Part shown: in pieces, positions 56,101-63,962 of the stretch
Numbering within the stretch: position 1 is the first letter of the stretch
Layout of the letters: every line of letters begins with the position of its first letter
DNA from: Gracilibacillus alcaliphilus
GTDB lineage: Bacteria; Bacillota; Bacilli; Bacillales; Amphibacillaceae
DNA: 64,000 nucleotides
Reading direction: 5' to 3'
NCBI RefSeq assembly: GCF_016909015.1
Contig: NZ_JAFBFA010000020.1
Coordinates: forward strand, 26,162-90,161
Translations under genes and position numbers: made by a program
The notes under the pieces: generated by a model
The model's database searches: none
Seen by the model: only the letters and a program-made list of their open reading frames with translations
Told to the model about the DNA's origin: nothing

Positions 56101-57252
56101 ACAGGAGGGGAAGGTATAGCCTATCATGATAATACTGCGGAAAATATTGGCGGGAAATATCGATTTGATGGGGTAGACATACGTAATCATCCAGATGGTA
56201 CGTTTAACATTGGTTGGAATCAAGCGGGGGAATGGTATAAGTACAATGTAGATATAGAAGAAGTTAATGAATATATCTTAGAATTAAATGTTGCTAATAT
56301 TGTACAAGGCAGTCAGGTTAGAGTTTGGTTAGACGATGAAATAGATCTCACTGGGATTATCGATATTCCACAAACAGGTGGATTAGATAATTGGACAAGT
56401 GTAATAAGAGAAGAAATTTCATTACCTGTTGGTGAACATACGATTAAAATAGAAACCGTAAATGGGGAATTCGATTTTCACAGCTTCACCTTTCATGATA
56501 GTGAAGAATTTGAAGTGATAGAGCAAGAGGGTGTTTATCGATCAGGGGCAGGTACATTTGCCAAATCTATAACTGGTGAAAATGGGTGGAGTAATTATAT
56601 TGTGGAGGCAGATCTGCAAATTGTGGATGGTAAGGGCGATGGCGGAATTTTGTTTAGAACAAATAATCCAGGGCATGGTACAGAACTTAACCATAATAAT
56701 GCAGACATGCTGCAAGGTTATATAGCGTACATCAATAATGAAGGCGTACATCTTGGAAAGTTCAATTATGATTGGGAGCATTTAGAAAGTGTTAATCTGA
56801 ATGAACCTATTGATGAATGGCAGCATATGAAGGTAGATGTGAATGGAACCAATATCAAGGTTTATGTGGGTGATATGGAAAAACCAAAAATTAATTATAC
56901 CGATCATAGTGATACAGCATTCACTCATGGCAAAGTAGGAGTTCGAAGCTTTTTTAGTGATACAAAGTATGATAATTTTCTCGTTAGAGCCTACCCTGAT
57001 TATGATTCTACCGAGGAATTAATAGAGAAGTTTCATGATGAAGGGGATGTTGATCAATCTCTTTACAAATTGCTTTTAAATAAACTAAAACAAGCGCAAA
57101 AGCAACAAGATAAAGGCAAAGAAAAGCAAGCGGCAAAACATTTGAACGACATGATTAAACACTTAACAAAACAGAAAGAAAACGAAAAGATATCTGACTT
57201 TGCCTATCAAATAATTCACGATAGCGTACGTCAAATGATAGAAAATAAATAA
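53128..57252 (+). CDS. Secreted GH43 glycoside hydrolase with four CBM6 modules and a split LamG-like domain
   Basis: 1374 residues, TTG start behind AAAGGAG. Order: signal peptide (1-22); GH43 five-bladed propeller (about 28-310) with Asp46 in GDPYI, Asp142 in GIDGHV and acid Glu189 in GWTEGA; a LamG-like jelly roll (about 325-490); CBM6 number 1 (about 497-640); the opening strands of a second LamG-like domain (LLFDDFNDGLDAGWD, about 641-670); CBM6 numbers 2-4 (about 680-1120); the rest of that LamG-like domain (about 1125-1295); and a Lys/Gln-rich helical tail resembling the FIMAH domain. It probably trims arabinose, xylose or galactose units from a matrix polysaccharide outside the cell. 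Confidence 0.92.
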   Translation: MKLLRMLLIMGGILTFPSLAFAYSNPFEDLPDSWQWDNGDFYGEGDPYILKHNGTYYLYVSTVDDKSGVKLWTSEDLVNWEHYGLVTEEPTTLAAYAPEVTYWNGAFYMYTSPGGNGHYVYKSDSPLGPFELQTENLGMGIDGHVFIDDDGKWYFYGTGQGYITAHEMEDPYTFGPAINTGAEMNGWTEGATVFKRHGQYYMTYTGNHVWSNAYRIDYATSDSPINNFKGSTQNPFLINSEGSNVGLGHNSIIRGPNLDSEFIVYHSHAKPGRFMNMDRIGWNGDKMIVLGPTTSEQPDPQLPDFSDRFEREEIGSNWSDVNNGDWLIVNNDDSYAMEQAAIGDDSWYRQVTAYETEADYTAEFNVQMIDKGESTAPRFGTVFSYQDEDNYGVAVLNPINNSLETFFRVDGTDLEWETSLLPEDFDPTALHHIRVEKENTEFKIYIDDMHKQTRDIQALAGGNIGYTTMDVHASFGYIATSNQVNGSNIFDLYKPIPGTIEAVHYNTGGEGSGYHIVENEISDTYRKDHVNIGTNPESGLSVNSLKQEEWLNYNVNVEEEAIYDFTMRMATAEEGTKVRLWLDNDIDLTGVIDIPNTGGWDQWQNILMDKLTLPEGEHAIKIEVMEGELNLASFDVKQHQPVSLLFDDFNDGLDAGWDRYEGSWRVDTNQGSVSDFDAHKPIPGSIAAVHYRDGGEGVGYHDRTPENIGGELRTDSVDIREKANGSYVVGWNQTDEWLKYNVDIQESGLYNFELELATTFTDAEVRLWLNDEIDLTGVVDVPNTGGWNNWETLTVEDIELPAGEHTLKLEIVTGEFDISMLTFRSFAVHKPLPGTIEAVDYNLGGEGVAYHDKTDTNTGGEFRVDGVDIKKDPEVGFAVVEFEEEEWINYNVNVTEAGVYDLDLITKNVNENTQIKFLLNDEQELTANVDIPVTEDDTWQNVPIKNLELPEGNHTLKIEVVSGELSFSKMIFHTFDQHHTLPGKVMAVDYMTGGEGIAYHDNTAENIGGKYRFDGVDIRNHPDGTFNIGWNQAGEWYKYNVDIEEVNEYILELNVANIVQGSQVRVWLDDEIDLTGIIDIPQTGGLDNWTSVIREEISLPVGEHTIKIETVNGEFDFHSFTFHDSEEFEVIEQEGVYRSGAGTFAKSITGENGWSNYIVEADLQIVDGKGDGGILFRTNNPGHGTELNHNNADMLQGYIAYINNEGVHLGKFNYDWEHLESVNLNEPIDEWQHMKVDVNGTNIKVYVGDMEKPKINYTDHSDTAFTHGKVGVRSFFSDTKYDNFLVRAYPDYDSTEELIEKFHDEGDVDQSLYKLLLNKLKQAQKQQDKGKEKQAAKHLNDMIKHLTKQKENEKISDFAYQIIHDSVRQMIENK
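54610..56510 (+). repeat. Four diverged CBM6-coding repeats within the GH43 gene
   Basis: Four units of about 450 bases (near 54610-55045, 55150-55610, 55610-56055 and 56055-56510) share PGTIEAVxYxxGGEG, a YHD segment and a GEHTLKIEVxxGE ending. They arose by tandem duplication and have diverged. The gap between units 1 and 2 holds the start of a LamG-like domain. Confidence 0.85.
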
Positions 57253-57266
57253 TAGACTAGCAAATT

Positions 57267-57302
57267 AAGACTTATCCATACATATGGGTAAGTCTTTTTT
57301 TA
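57267..57302 (+). terminator. Terminator after the GH43 gene
   Basis: AAGACTTATCCATA (57267-57280) pairs with TATGGGTAAGTCTT (57283-57296) with one mismatch or G-T pair, then TTTTTT. It lies between two convergent genes and may serve both. Confidence 0.85.
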
Positions 57303-57331
57303 TTAGCAAGAAATTGCATATTGCATCTTTC

Positions 57332-58354
57332 TTATTTAGATGTTTTTTTATATTGATTTGGAGAAATACCGTAATACTTTTTAAATGCTCTTGAAAAGGA
57401 ATATAAATCAGAGTAACCCAGAGTCAGTGCTATTTCAGTTATTGTATGTGAATCATCAGTGATTAATTCTATTGCTTTCTCCATTCTTAACTTATAAATA
57501 TATTTACTAGGTGTCATGCCTGTCTTTTTGGTATAAGCAGTAGTAAAGTGGGAGCGATTAATATCAATATATTTAGCGACATCTGTAACAGTGATATTTT
57601 CAGCAAAATGCATATCCATATAATCCTCACCTTTCTGGAGCCAGTCTGAAGCAGAATAGCTTGATAGATTTAATCGATTTGATTGTTGATACAATTGATG
57701 GAAAAGTTTATACATCATACTAATCAATAGTAAATCATCAGGTTCATCCGTATCTTTGAAATAATCGGATAGTTCTTTAACTGTAGTAACAATTTGATCA
57801 TTTAAAATATTATGTAAACAGGAAGAATACTGTGTTAAGCCAATTCTATTTAGCAGAGGTATAGCTTGTTTACCATCGAAAGCAAGCCAAAACATTTTTA
57901 ATTTATTATTAGGGTTTGTAGAATAATAATGTGTTTGATTAGGGAAAAGACAAAATAGATCTCCTTTGTTGATGACTGTTTCCGTATTATTTTGCTTAAA
58001 AACCCCTTCTCCCTCTAGAATAAAGTGAATACTGAAATAGGTAATTAATCGAGGTCCCATCTTATAATTTGGTTTAGCTAGATTATGACCAGATCTAATC
58101 GGCCAAAGCCCGCCAGACTTAAGTAAGGGGGTCGGATTATAATACCAATGCTCAGCAAATTCATGAGAAAATTCCTTCAAATTTTCCACCACCAATAATA
58201 ATTGTTTGTTCAACACAGTAAACTGTGGCTTCTTCGTTAAACAATAATAATTCTTTCTAATTATAGCAAAAGCAGAAATAGATAGACAAGAATCAATGGA
58301 AGAATAGCCAATGATTGAGGAAGTTAATACGAATGATAAATTCGGAAATTTCAA
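57332..58354 (-). CDS. AraC-family transcriptional regulator
   Basis: Up to 340 residues. An N-terminal cupin-like sensing domain (SIHFILEGEGVFKQNNTETVINKGDLFCLFP) is followed by two helix-turn-helix motifs (FAENITVTDVAKYIDI and SHTITEIALTLGYSD) and the AraC tail SFSRAFKKYYGISPNQYKK. The longest frame begins at TTG 58354 without a ribosome binding site; family length (about 290) suggests a start nearer residue 48-56. It is divergent from the second sulfatase and is probably the activator of this locus, binding a sugar. Confidence 0.87.
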   Translation of the reverse strand: MKFPNLSFVLTSSIIGYSSIDSCLSISAFAIIRKNYYCLTKKPQFTVLNKQLLLVVENLKEFSHEFAEHWYYNPTPLLKSGGLWPIRSGHNLAKPNYKMGPRLITYFSIHFILEGEGVFKQNNTETVINKGDLFCLFPNQTHYYSTNPNNKLKMFWLAFDGKQAIPLLNRIGLTQYSSCLHNILNDQIVTTVKELSDYFKDTDEPDDLLLISMMYKLFHQLYQQSNRLNLSSYSASDWLQKGEDYMDMHFAENITVTDVAKYIDINRSHFTTAYTKKTGMTPSKYIYKLRMEKAIELITDDSHTITEIALTLGYSDLYSFSRAFKKYYGISPNQYKKTSK

Positions 58355-58530
58355 TAAAAAATCACATTAAAAAAGTGGTTACTGAAAAATCAAAGTTCTA
58401 AGCGTTCCAACAAAAGTTTGCTTCATAAAAATCTATATATAAACCTTTCGCAGGAATTATCTTTTATAAGATATAAAATTCTTACATGCTTTATTTATCG
58501 CAGTGTAACTGGCTCGATTGGTTCAACTAA

Positions 58531-58634
58531 GGTTCAGCGTAGGAGAGAGGAAGCTGACTAAGTTCGCGACGTCGTGTCGCAATGTCTGCACTAAGCACAT
58601 CCTATGCGTCGAACCCCACTGAACGAAGTTTCAC
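58531..58634. repeat. Structured intergenic repeat (short, diverged copy)
   Basis: The block CTGCACTAAGCACATCCTAT continuing GCGTCGAA aligns with CTGCACTAGTACGTCCTGTA (42603-42622) of the longer repeat, with further similarity on both sides. Internal hairpins: GCGAC/GTCGC (58566-58580) and GTTCAG/CTGAAC (58532-58624). Confidence 0.5.
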
Positions 58635-58694
58635 TTTATTTTTTGCTTTAATTAGTGGCAGGGTTAATTTTAGTAACAATTTGCTAAATCAAAA

Positions 58695-58712
58695 CTAACA
58701 AATTAACATTTT
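58695..58712 (+). promoter_or_regulatory. 18-base motif shared with the GtaA-family gene, copy 1
   Basis: CTAACAAATTAACATTTT occurs here and, identically, at 61575-61592. It ends 190 bases before the sulfatase start codon. Candidate binding site of the adjacent AraC regulator. Confidence 0.6.
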
Positions 58713-58901
58713 TAAATTTTTATATGTGTGTAAAATAGTTGGTATAAATATATACTAATTTTTCAATACAAGTTGCAAAGGAAGCTAGTGAAAGTCAACC
58801 AAATTTATAGAAAAGAAGTCTTTCTTTGTGGGATTGTACGATTGTTGAAAGGTTAGTTAAGGACAAATCCTAAGAAATTAGCCAATTTGGAGGAGTATGG
58901 A

Positions 58902-60416
58902 ATGGGTAATGAAAAAACAAATATTTTGCTGATAACAACAGATCAACAACATTGGAATACAATTCAAGCGTTAGGTAATAATGCGATTAAAACACCTAAT
59001 TTAGATCGCTTGGCAGAAGAGGGGCTATCATTTGATAGAGCATATGTATCAAGTCCAGTATGTTCTCCCAGTCGTTCTTCTATTATAACAGGTGAATATC
59101 CATCAAGACATGGTTGCTGGAATATCGGAGTTGAACTGGATGAGAACCGCACTACTTTTGCTCAATTATTGCAGGGTGGTGATTATGCAACAGGATTATT
59201 TGGGAAAGCTCATTTTAAACCAGTCTTAAAGGAAGGGAGTTTTGAAGCACCGCCACATATTCATGATCGAGAATTTTGGAGAGACTGGAATGGCCCATAT
59301 TATGGTTTTGAACAAGTGGCAATGCTCCATGGACATGCTGACGAAGATTCTTCTCATGGTATGCACTATGGAGCTTGGCTGACTGAACAGGGTATTGATC
59401 CAAGCCAATATTTTGGACCTAAAGGCGGCTATCGGGAAGGTTCATGGGAGTTGCCAGAGGAATATCATTATACGCGTTGGACCGCTGATAAAACCATTAA
59501 TTTTCTTGATAAACAAGATAATAGTAAACCGTTTATGGCATGGTGCAGTTTCCAAGATCCACATAATGCTTTCCTTTGTCCAGAACCATGGAATAGTATG
59601 TATGATTCGGAACAGCTTCCATCGTTTATCGAAAAAGAGGGAGAGATGCTTGATAAACCAATGCTTCATCGATATCTTTATGAAGATCGAATGGATGAAT
59701 TAGGTATTCAAGTAACTGCTGACCCAGGACATGACACTGGTGGCTTGCAATGCCTGGGTCATACTAATAAAAAAATAGGATATGAGAGGGCTAGAAAATG
59801 GTTAGCCTCTTATTACGGGATGATTAGCTTAATAGATTACCATGTTGGGAGAATTCTTGATAAGCTAGATGAACTTGGAATGGCTGAGAATACAATGGTT
59901 GTTTTTACTTCAGATCACGGTGAATATGCAGGAAACCATGGCTTGTGGCTGAAAGGCCCTATTCACTATGATGATATTCTACGTGTTCCTTTTCTTGTAA
60001 GGTGGAAAAATCAGATTCCTGCAGGCAAGCGGACACAATCACTTCTTAGTCTTGTAGACCTGGCACCTACATTTCTAGAACTTGCAGGTCAGACAAAGGT
60101 GGAAACGATGCAGGGAGTGAGTCAGTTAACCACAATGAAATATCCAGATAAGCCGTCACGTGAATGGTGTCTAGTTGAGAATCGAGCAGAAGCTAATTTT
60201 TATGTAAAAACGTTAATAAGGAATAAATATAAATTAAATTACTATTTGGAACGAGAAGAGGGTGAACTCTATGATTTAGAAAATGACCCGCAGGAATTTA
60301 TTAATCTTTTTGATGATCCTTCATATCAAGCGGTCAAGCTAAACATGTTTATGCAGCTTATTGATATTTATGGTGAGTTAGAAAAACCGATTCCAACCAG
60401 ACAAAGCTTTGCATAG
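58902..60416 (+). CDS. Sulfatase (S1 family, FGly type), second copy, cytosolic
   Basis: 504 residues; ATG at 58902 follows TTGGAGGAG, which itself lies in an in-frame extension. The formylglycine signature is VCSPSRSSIITG with Cys54. Metal-binding features are LLITTDQQHW near the N-terminus and VVFTSDHGEYAGNHGLWLKG. No signal peptide is present, as in the first sulfatase, but the two are only distantly similar and probably remove sulfate from different positions. It is followed by the YesL-type gene, 75 bases downstream. Confidence 0.92.
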   Translation: MGNEKTNILLITTDQQHWNTIQALGNNAIKTPNLDRLAEEGLSFDRAYVSSPVCSPSRSSIITGEYPSRHGCWNIGVELDENRTTFAQLLQGGDYATGLFGKAHFKPVLKEGSFEAPPHIHDREFWRDWNGPYYGFEQVAMLHGHADEDSSHGMHYGAWLTEQGIDPSQYFGPKGGYREGSWELPEEYHYTRWTADKTINFLDKQDNSKPFMAWCSFQDPHNAFLCPEPWNSMYDSEQLPSFIEKEGEMLDKPMLHRYLYEDRMDELGIQVTADPGHDTGGLQCLGHTNKKIGYERARKWLASYYGMISLIDYHVGRILDKLDELGMAENTMVVFTSDHGEYAGNHGLWLKGPIHYDDILRVPFLVRWKNQIPAGKRTQSLLSLVDLAPTFLELAGQTKVETMQGVSQLTTMKYPDKPSREWCLVENRAEANFYVKTLIRNKYKLNYYLEREEGELYDLENDPQEFINLFDDPSYQAVKLNMFMQLIDIYGELEKPIPTRQSFA

Positions 60417-60490
60417 TTGTTTAACAAAAATGTTGAGATAGGTGAATAACGGAAACAACCAAATATAATGGAATAGGGGAATTCACAATC

Positions 60491-61141
60491 ATGATAGAAA
60501 ATGGATTTATCGCTGGTCTTTACCGTTTGAGTGAATGGGTAATGAAGCTGGCCTACGCGAACATTTTGTGGCTGTTTTTTTCAGTTGTTGGCGGTGTTGT
60601 CTTTGGACTAGGACCTGCAACTGCTGGCTTGTTTGCTGTAAGTAGAAAGATGGTTATGGGAGCAGATGAAATTCCTGTATTTAGAATATTTTGGAGTGTC
60701 TACCGAAAAGAATTTAAAAGAGCAAATATTTTATTTTTAATACTTATCAGCATGGGCCTATTATTATATTTTGACCATCGATTTTTTCTATCGCAACAAG
60801 GTCTTATTATTGATATAGTAAGGTACTTGATTTTAGGACTTTTTTTAGTGTATTTTCTTGTATTATTATTTATTTTTCCCCTGTTTGTCCATTATCAAAT
60901 GAAATTGTTTCATTACTTTAGAAGTGCTGTCATATTTGCGATTATGCAACCTTTTATTACAATTTTGATGGCTTTAGGTTGTTATTTTATATATGAAATT
61001 CTACTATTTTTCCCTGGCCTGATACCATTCTTTTGTAGCAGTCTATTTAGTTATCTCTTAATGAAATTAGCTTATATATCATTTAGTAAAATCGAACGCA
61101 GGGAGGAAAATAAAAAACAGGTCATAGAAGAACAATTATAA
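60491..61141 (+). CDS. YesL-family membrane protein (DUF624)
   Basis: 216 residues with four to five predicted membrane segments. The N-terminus (WVMKLAYANILWLFFSVVGG, then VVFGLGPATAGLFAVSRKM) is characteristic of DUF624/YesL, a family usually found in rhamnogalacturonan and other polysaccharide loci. It may assist a sugar importer; its molecular role is unknown. Start behind AGGGG. Confidence 0.9.
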   Translation: MIENGFIAGLYRLSEWVMKLAYANILWLFFSVVGGVVFGLGPATAGLFAVSRKMVMGADEIPVFRIFWSVYRKEFKRANILFLILISMGLLLYFDHRFFLSQQGLIIDIVRYLILGLFLVYFLVLLFIFPLFVHYQMKLFHYFRSAVIFAIMQPFITILMALGCYFIYEILLFFPGLIPFFCSSLFSYLLMKLAYISFSKIERREENKKQVIEEQL

Positions 61142-61204
61142 ACCATCACAGCTTAACTTTTTTAGGATATGTTTGTTTAAGTGTCATATAACTGTAACTG
61201 AACT

Positions 61205-61270
61205 AACACCTTTACTGTATAGTATTTTGAACCTCATCCATTAACTATATTAAATGTAAAGGTGTTTTTT
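61205..61270 (+). terminator. Terminator after the YesL-type gene
   Basis: AACACCTTTAC (61205-61215) pairs perfectly with GTAAAGGTGTT (61256-61266), followed by TTTT. The 40-base loop contains a further TATAGT/ACTATA pairing. Confidence 0.75.
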
Positions 61271-61574
61271 GTTGCGTCTACATAGCAATTGTTAATTAGA
61301 TGCCATCTTTAGCAGTCTATTGAATGGAGGTTTAAAAGTAAGTATGAATGTATAGCTATCTGCAATAAAAAATCAACCTCTCCAACATTCGGTTAACTCC
61401 GGGTATTTCTTTCTCCATTTTGTATTATTCACAAATCAAAGATTTCTAAAAAGGAACGATTTTTCTTATTGCCTTTAGGCTGCTCCTCAACCATTACATG
61501 ATAATTATTACTGCAATATTTACTCTTTAAGCAATAAAAAATTTGATGATTCTAACAAAATGATAACGCGTGAT

Positions 61575-61592
61575 CTAACAAATTAACATTTT
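61575..61592 (+). promoter_or_regulatory. 18-base motif shared with the second sulfatase, copy 2
   Basis: Identical to 58695-58712 and ending 191 bases before the start codon at 61784, almost the same spacing as copy 1. Confidence 0.6.
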
Positions 61593-61668
61593 AAAATAAA
61601 TTTTAATAGCTTATATTTAGTCATATGAACAAGCACATTTTCATGATGCAAAACCTTTATTCATAGTA

Positions 61669-61684
61669 ATGAAAGCGATTTTTA
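61669..61684 (+). promoter_or_regulatory. cre-like site before the GtaA-family gene
   Basis: ATGAAAGCGATTTTTA matches WTGNAARCGNWWWCAW at 14 of 16 positions, about 100 bases before the start codon. Confidence 0.5.
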
Positions 61685-61783
61685 AGTGTGAAGGGGGGAA
61701 GCTTGGTATGTAATAAATTTAATCATTGATTTAACGTGACATGACATGAAATTTAAATGATCAAAGGAAATGAGGTTAAAAGC

Positions 61784-63787
61784 ATGACAAACAAGCTAAG
61801 GCCGCCTGCAGTACCATTGGTAACTATTGATCCATATTTTAGCATTTGGTCGAATGCAAATCAATTACATGCTGCTGAAACAATTCATTGGACTGGAGCA
61901 ACCCATGGAATGGTAGGAATGGCTGTAATTGATGGAAAGGCATGGCGATTCATGGGCGGGTATGATCGGCGTAGTGATTTTAAATCGTTAAATGCTCCAG
62001 CCATGCAGCAAACAGATATTACCATTAAACCACTATCAAGCATTTATACATTTAAAGCTGGTGGTATTACCCTAACTGTTGATTTTACAACTCCATTGCT
62101 GTTGAATGACCTCGACGTAATGGCTAGACCTACTTCTTATATTACTATCAAAGCTTTTTCAAATGATAAGAAAAATCATAGTGTAGCAATCTATTATGAT
62201 GTCACTAGCGAGCTAGCGGTTGATGTTCCAATTCAAGAGGTAGTGGCTTCAAGAAAGCAGCTGCAAGATGGAAGTCAGATTCTCCAAGTAGGTACTGAAA
62301 AACAAAGAGTACTAAAACGTAAAGGAGATATGATTCGCATTGATTGGGGATACGCCAGTCTTGTTTTACCAAATGACACAGAAGCTGAAACGGCTATTGG
62401 ATCGGTCGATATACGAGATCAATTTATTGAAACGAAAATGCTCCCGAAAACAGATGATATAAATTTTCCACGAACTGTAGATGATGACATGCCAATACTT
62501 GCTAGTGTAATAGATTATGGTGAGGTAGGCATAGAGGGAGTTTCACACTATTTTATGTTAGCTTATGATGATGTTTACTCTATTCAGTATTTTAACGACC
62601 AATTACCTGGATATTGGGCAAGGAATGGTCAAAGTTTTCAGGAGGTTGTGCTCAAGTCCATTCATGAATATGTAGCAATTATGGAAAAATGTAATCGCTT
62701 TAATGAAGCTATGATAGCTGAGGCTGAAGAAGCGGGTGGGAAGAAGTATGCAGATATTCTATCTCTATCTTACCGTCAGGCTATTGCCGCACACAAATTA
62801 GTTGAAGATAAAAATGGAGAAATATTATTTTTGTCAAAGGAAAATAATAGTAATGGGTGTTTAGCAACTGTTGATGTAAGTTATCCATCGATGCCATTAT
62901 TTCTTCTTTATAATCCTGAATTAGTGAAAGGAATGTTAAGGCCAATATTCCAATATGCGAGTTCACAAGCTTGGCCATATGACTTTGCTCCCCATGATCT
63001 TGGTAGATATCCAATTGCAGATGGTCAGGCTTATGGAATGGAACTAAAAAGACAAATGCCCATAGAAGAATGCGGAAACATGTTAATCATGACTGCTGCT
63101 GTATGTTGGATAGAAGAGAGTGCCAAGTTTGCTTCTAGTTACTGGAGGCAGTTAAAAAAATGGGCAAATTATCTAATCAACTATGGTATGGATCCTGGAA
63201 ACCAGCTATGTACAGACGATTTTGGTGGACATCTTGCACATAATGCTAACCTTTCTATTAAAGCAATTATTGGAATTGCAAGCTATGGATATCTAGCACG
63301 TTTAATGGGAGATGTGAAAGAAGGAACAACATATCTCAACAAAGCAAAAGAAATGGCTGTCCATTGGGAAGCTAAGGCTCATGATGGTGACCATTATCGT
63401 CTAGCATTCGATGCACCGGGAACGTGGAGTTTAAAGTACAATTTGGTTTGGGATAAGCTATTTCAATTACATTTGTTTTCTTCGGAAGTGAAAGAGAAGG
63501 AAATTGCTTGGTATCTGCGTAAAAGTAATCAGTATGGAACTCCTTTAGATAATCGAAAAACGTATACAAAAGCTGATTGGCTTGTATGGGCAGCGACATT
63601 GGCAAACGAACCTTCTGATTTTAAACAATTAATTACTCCAATCTGGGATTTTCTGAATGAAACAGATTCACGAGTACCTTTCACAGATTGGTATTATACA
63701 ATCGATGGTAAAATTACTGGTTTCAAAAATCGATCGGTTGTTGGAGGATTATTTATTAAGCTGTTAGCAGATCGCATGACTGAATAA
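61784..63787 (+). CDS. GtaA-family protein (DUF4965/DUF5127/DUF1793), probable (alpha/alpha)6-barrel glycosidase
   Basis: 667 residues. ATG at 61784 fits the family N-terminus (LRPPAVPLVTIDPYFSIWS); an in-frame ATG at 61757 adds nine residues. The N-terminal beta-sandwich (about 1-260) is followed by a helical barrel with SLSYRQAIAAHKLV, QAWPYDFAPHDLGRYP, EECGNMLIMTAA and LCTDDFGGHLAHN. The family was named after a fungal glutaminase but occurs in bacterial polysaccharide loci, where a glycosidase role is more likely. There is no signal peptide, so it would act on imported oligosaccharides beside the sulfatases. Confidence 0.88.
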   Translation: MTNKLRPPAVPLVTIDPYFSIWSNANQLHAAETIHWTGATHGMVGMAVIDGKAWRFMGGYDRRSDFKSLNAPAMQQTDITIKPLSSIYTFKAGGITLTVDFTTPLLLNDLDVMARPTSYITIKAFSNDKKNHSVAIYYDVTSELAVDVPIQEVVASRKQLQDGSQILQVGTEKQRVLKRKGDMIRIDWGYASLVLPNDTEAETAIGSVDIRDQFIETKMLPKTDDINFPRTVDDDMPILASVIDYGEVGIEGVSHYFMLAYDDVYSIQYFNDQLPGYWARNGQSFQEVVLKSIHEYVAIMEKCNRFNEAMIAEAEEAGGKKYADILSLSYRQAIAAHKLVEDKNGEILFLSKENNSNGCLATVDVSYPSMPLFLLYNPELVKGMLRPIFQYASSQAWPYDFAPHDLGRYPIADGQAYGMELKRQMPIEECGNMLIMTAAVCWIEESAKFASSYWRQLKKWANYLINYGMDPGNQLCTDDFGGHLAHNANLSIKAIIGIASYGYLARLMGDVKEGTTYLNKAKEMAVHWEAKAHDGDHYRLAFDAPGTWSLKYNLVWDKLFQLHLFSSEVKEKEIAWYLRKSNQYGTPLDNRKTYTKADWLVWAATLANEPSDFKQLITPIWDFLNETDSRVPFTDWYYTIDGKITGFKNRSVVGGLFIKLLADRMTE

Positions 63788-63896
63788 ACATAAAGAAGTT
63801 TTCACACCTTTTGCTAGTCACCTCTCTCATTTATAAGTATCTCGTGAAAAGCAAAATAATTGCTAAGAGACTTAGGAGGTGATCCAAAAAATAATT

Positions 63897-63962
63897 ATGT
63901 TACTTACTCAACTTTCGCACCTAGAAAAATTTAACGAAATCAATAAGCTCAAGTGCTTGTAG
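63897..63962 (+). other. Short frame behind a very strong ribosome binding site at the window's edge
   Basis: AGGAGGTGATCC (63874-63885) precedes an ATG at 63897 opening a 21-codon frame that starts MLLTQLSHLEKFNEINK. It contains the 15-base motif shared in inverted orientation with 42752-42766. It may be the edge of a mobile element whose remainder lies beyond the window. Confidence 0.3.

Larger units (their letters stand above)
58355..58901. other. Divergent regulatory region between the AraC gene and the second sulfatase
   Basis: 547 bases holding the short structured repeat (58531-58634), the 18-base shared motif (58695-58712) and an AT-rich stretch with possible -10 sequences (TATAAA near 58743). 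No gene was found. Confidence 0.5.
61271..61783. other. Upstream region of the GtaA-family gene
   Basis: 513 bases without a gene. It contains the second copy of the 18-base motif (61575-61592) and a cre-like site (61669-61684). The rest is AT-rich, with nothing else recognised. Confidence 0.5.

Noticed and set aside
63874..63885. AGGAGGTGATCC looks like the reverse complement of the 16S rRNA 3' end
   Set aside because: No flanking rRNA sequence exists on either side; it is better read as a strong ribosome binding site.
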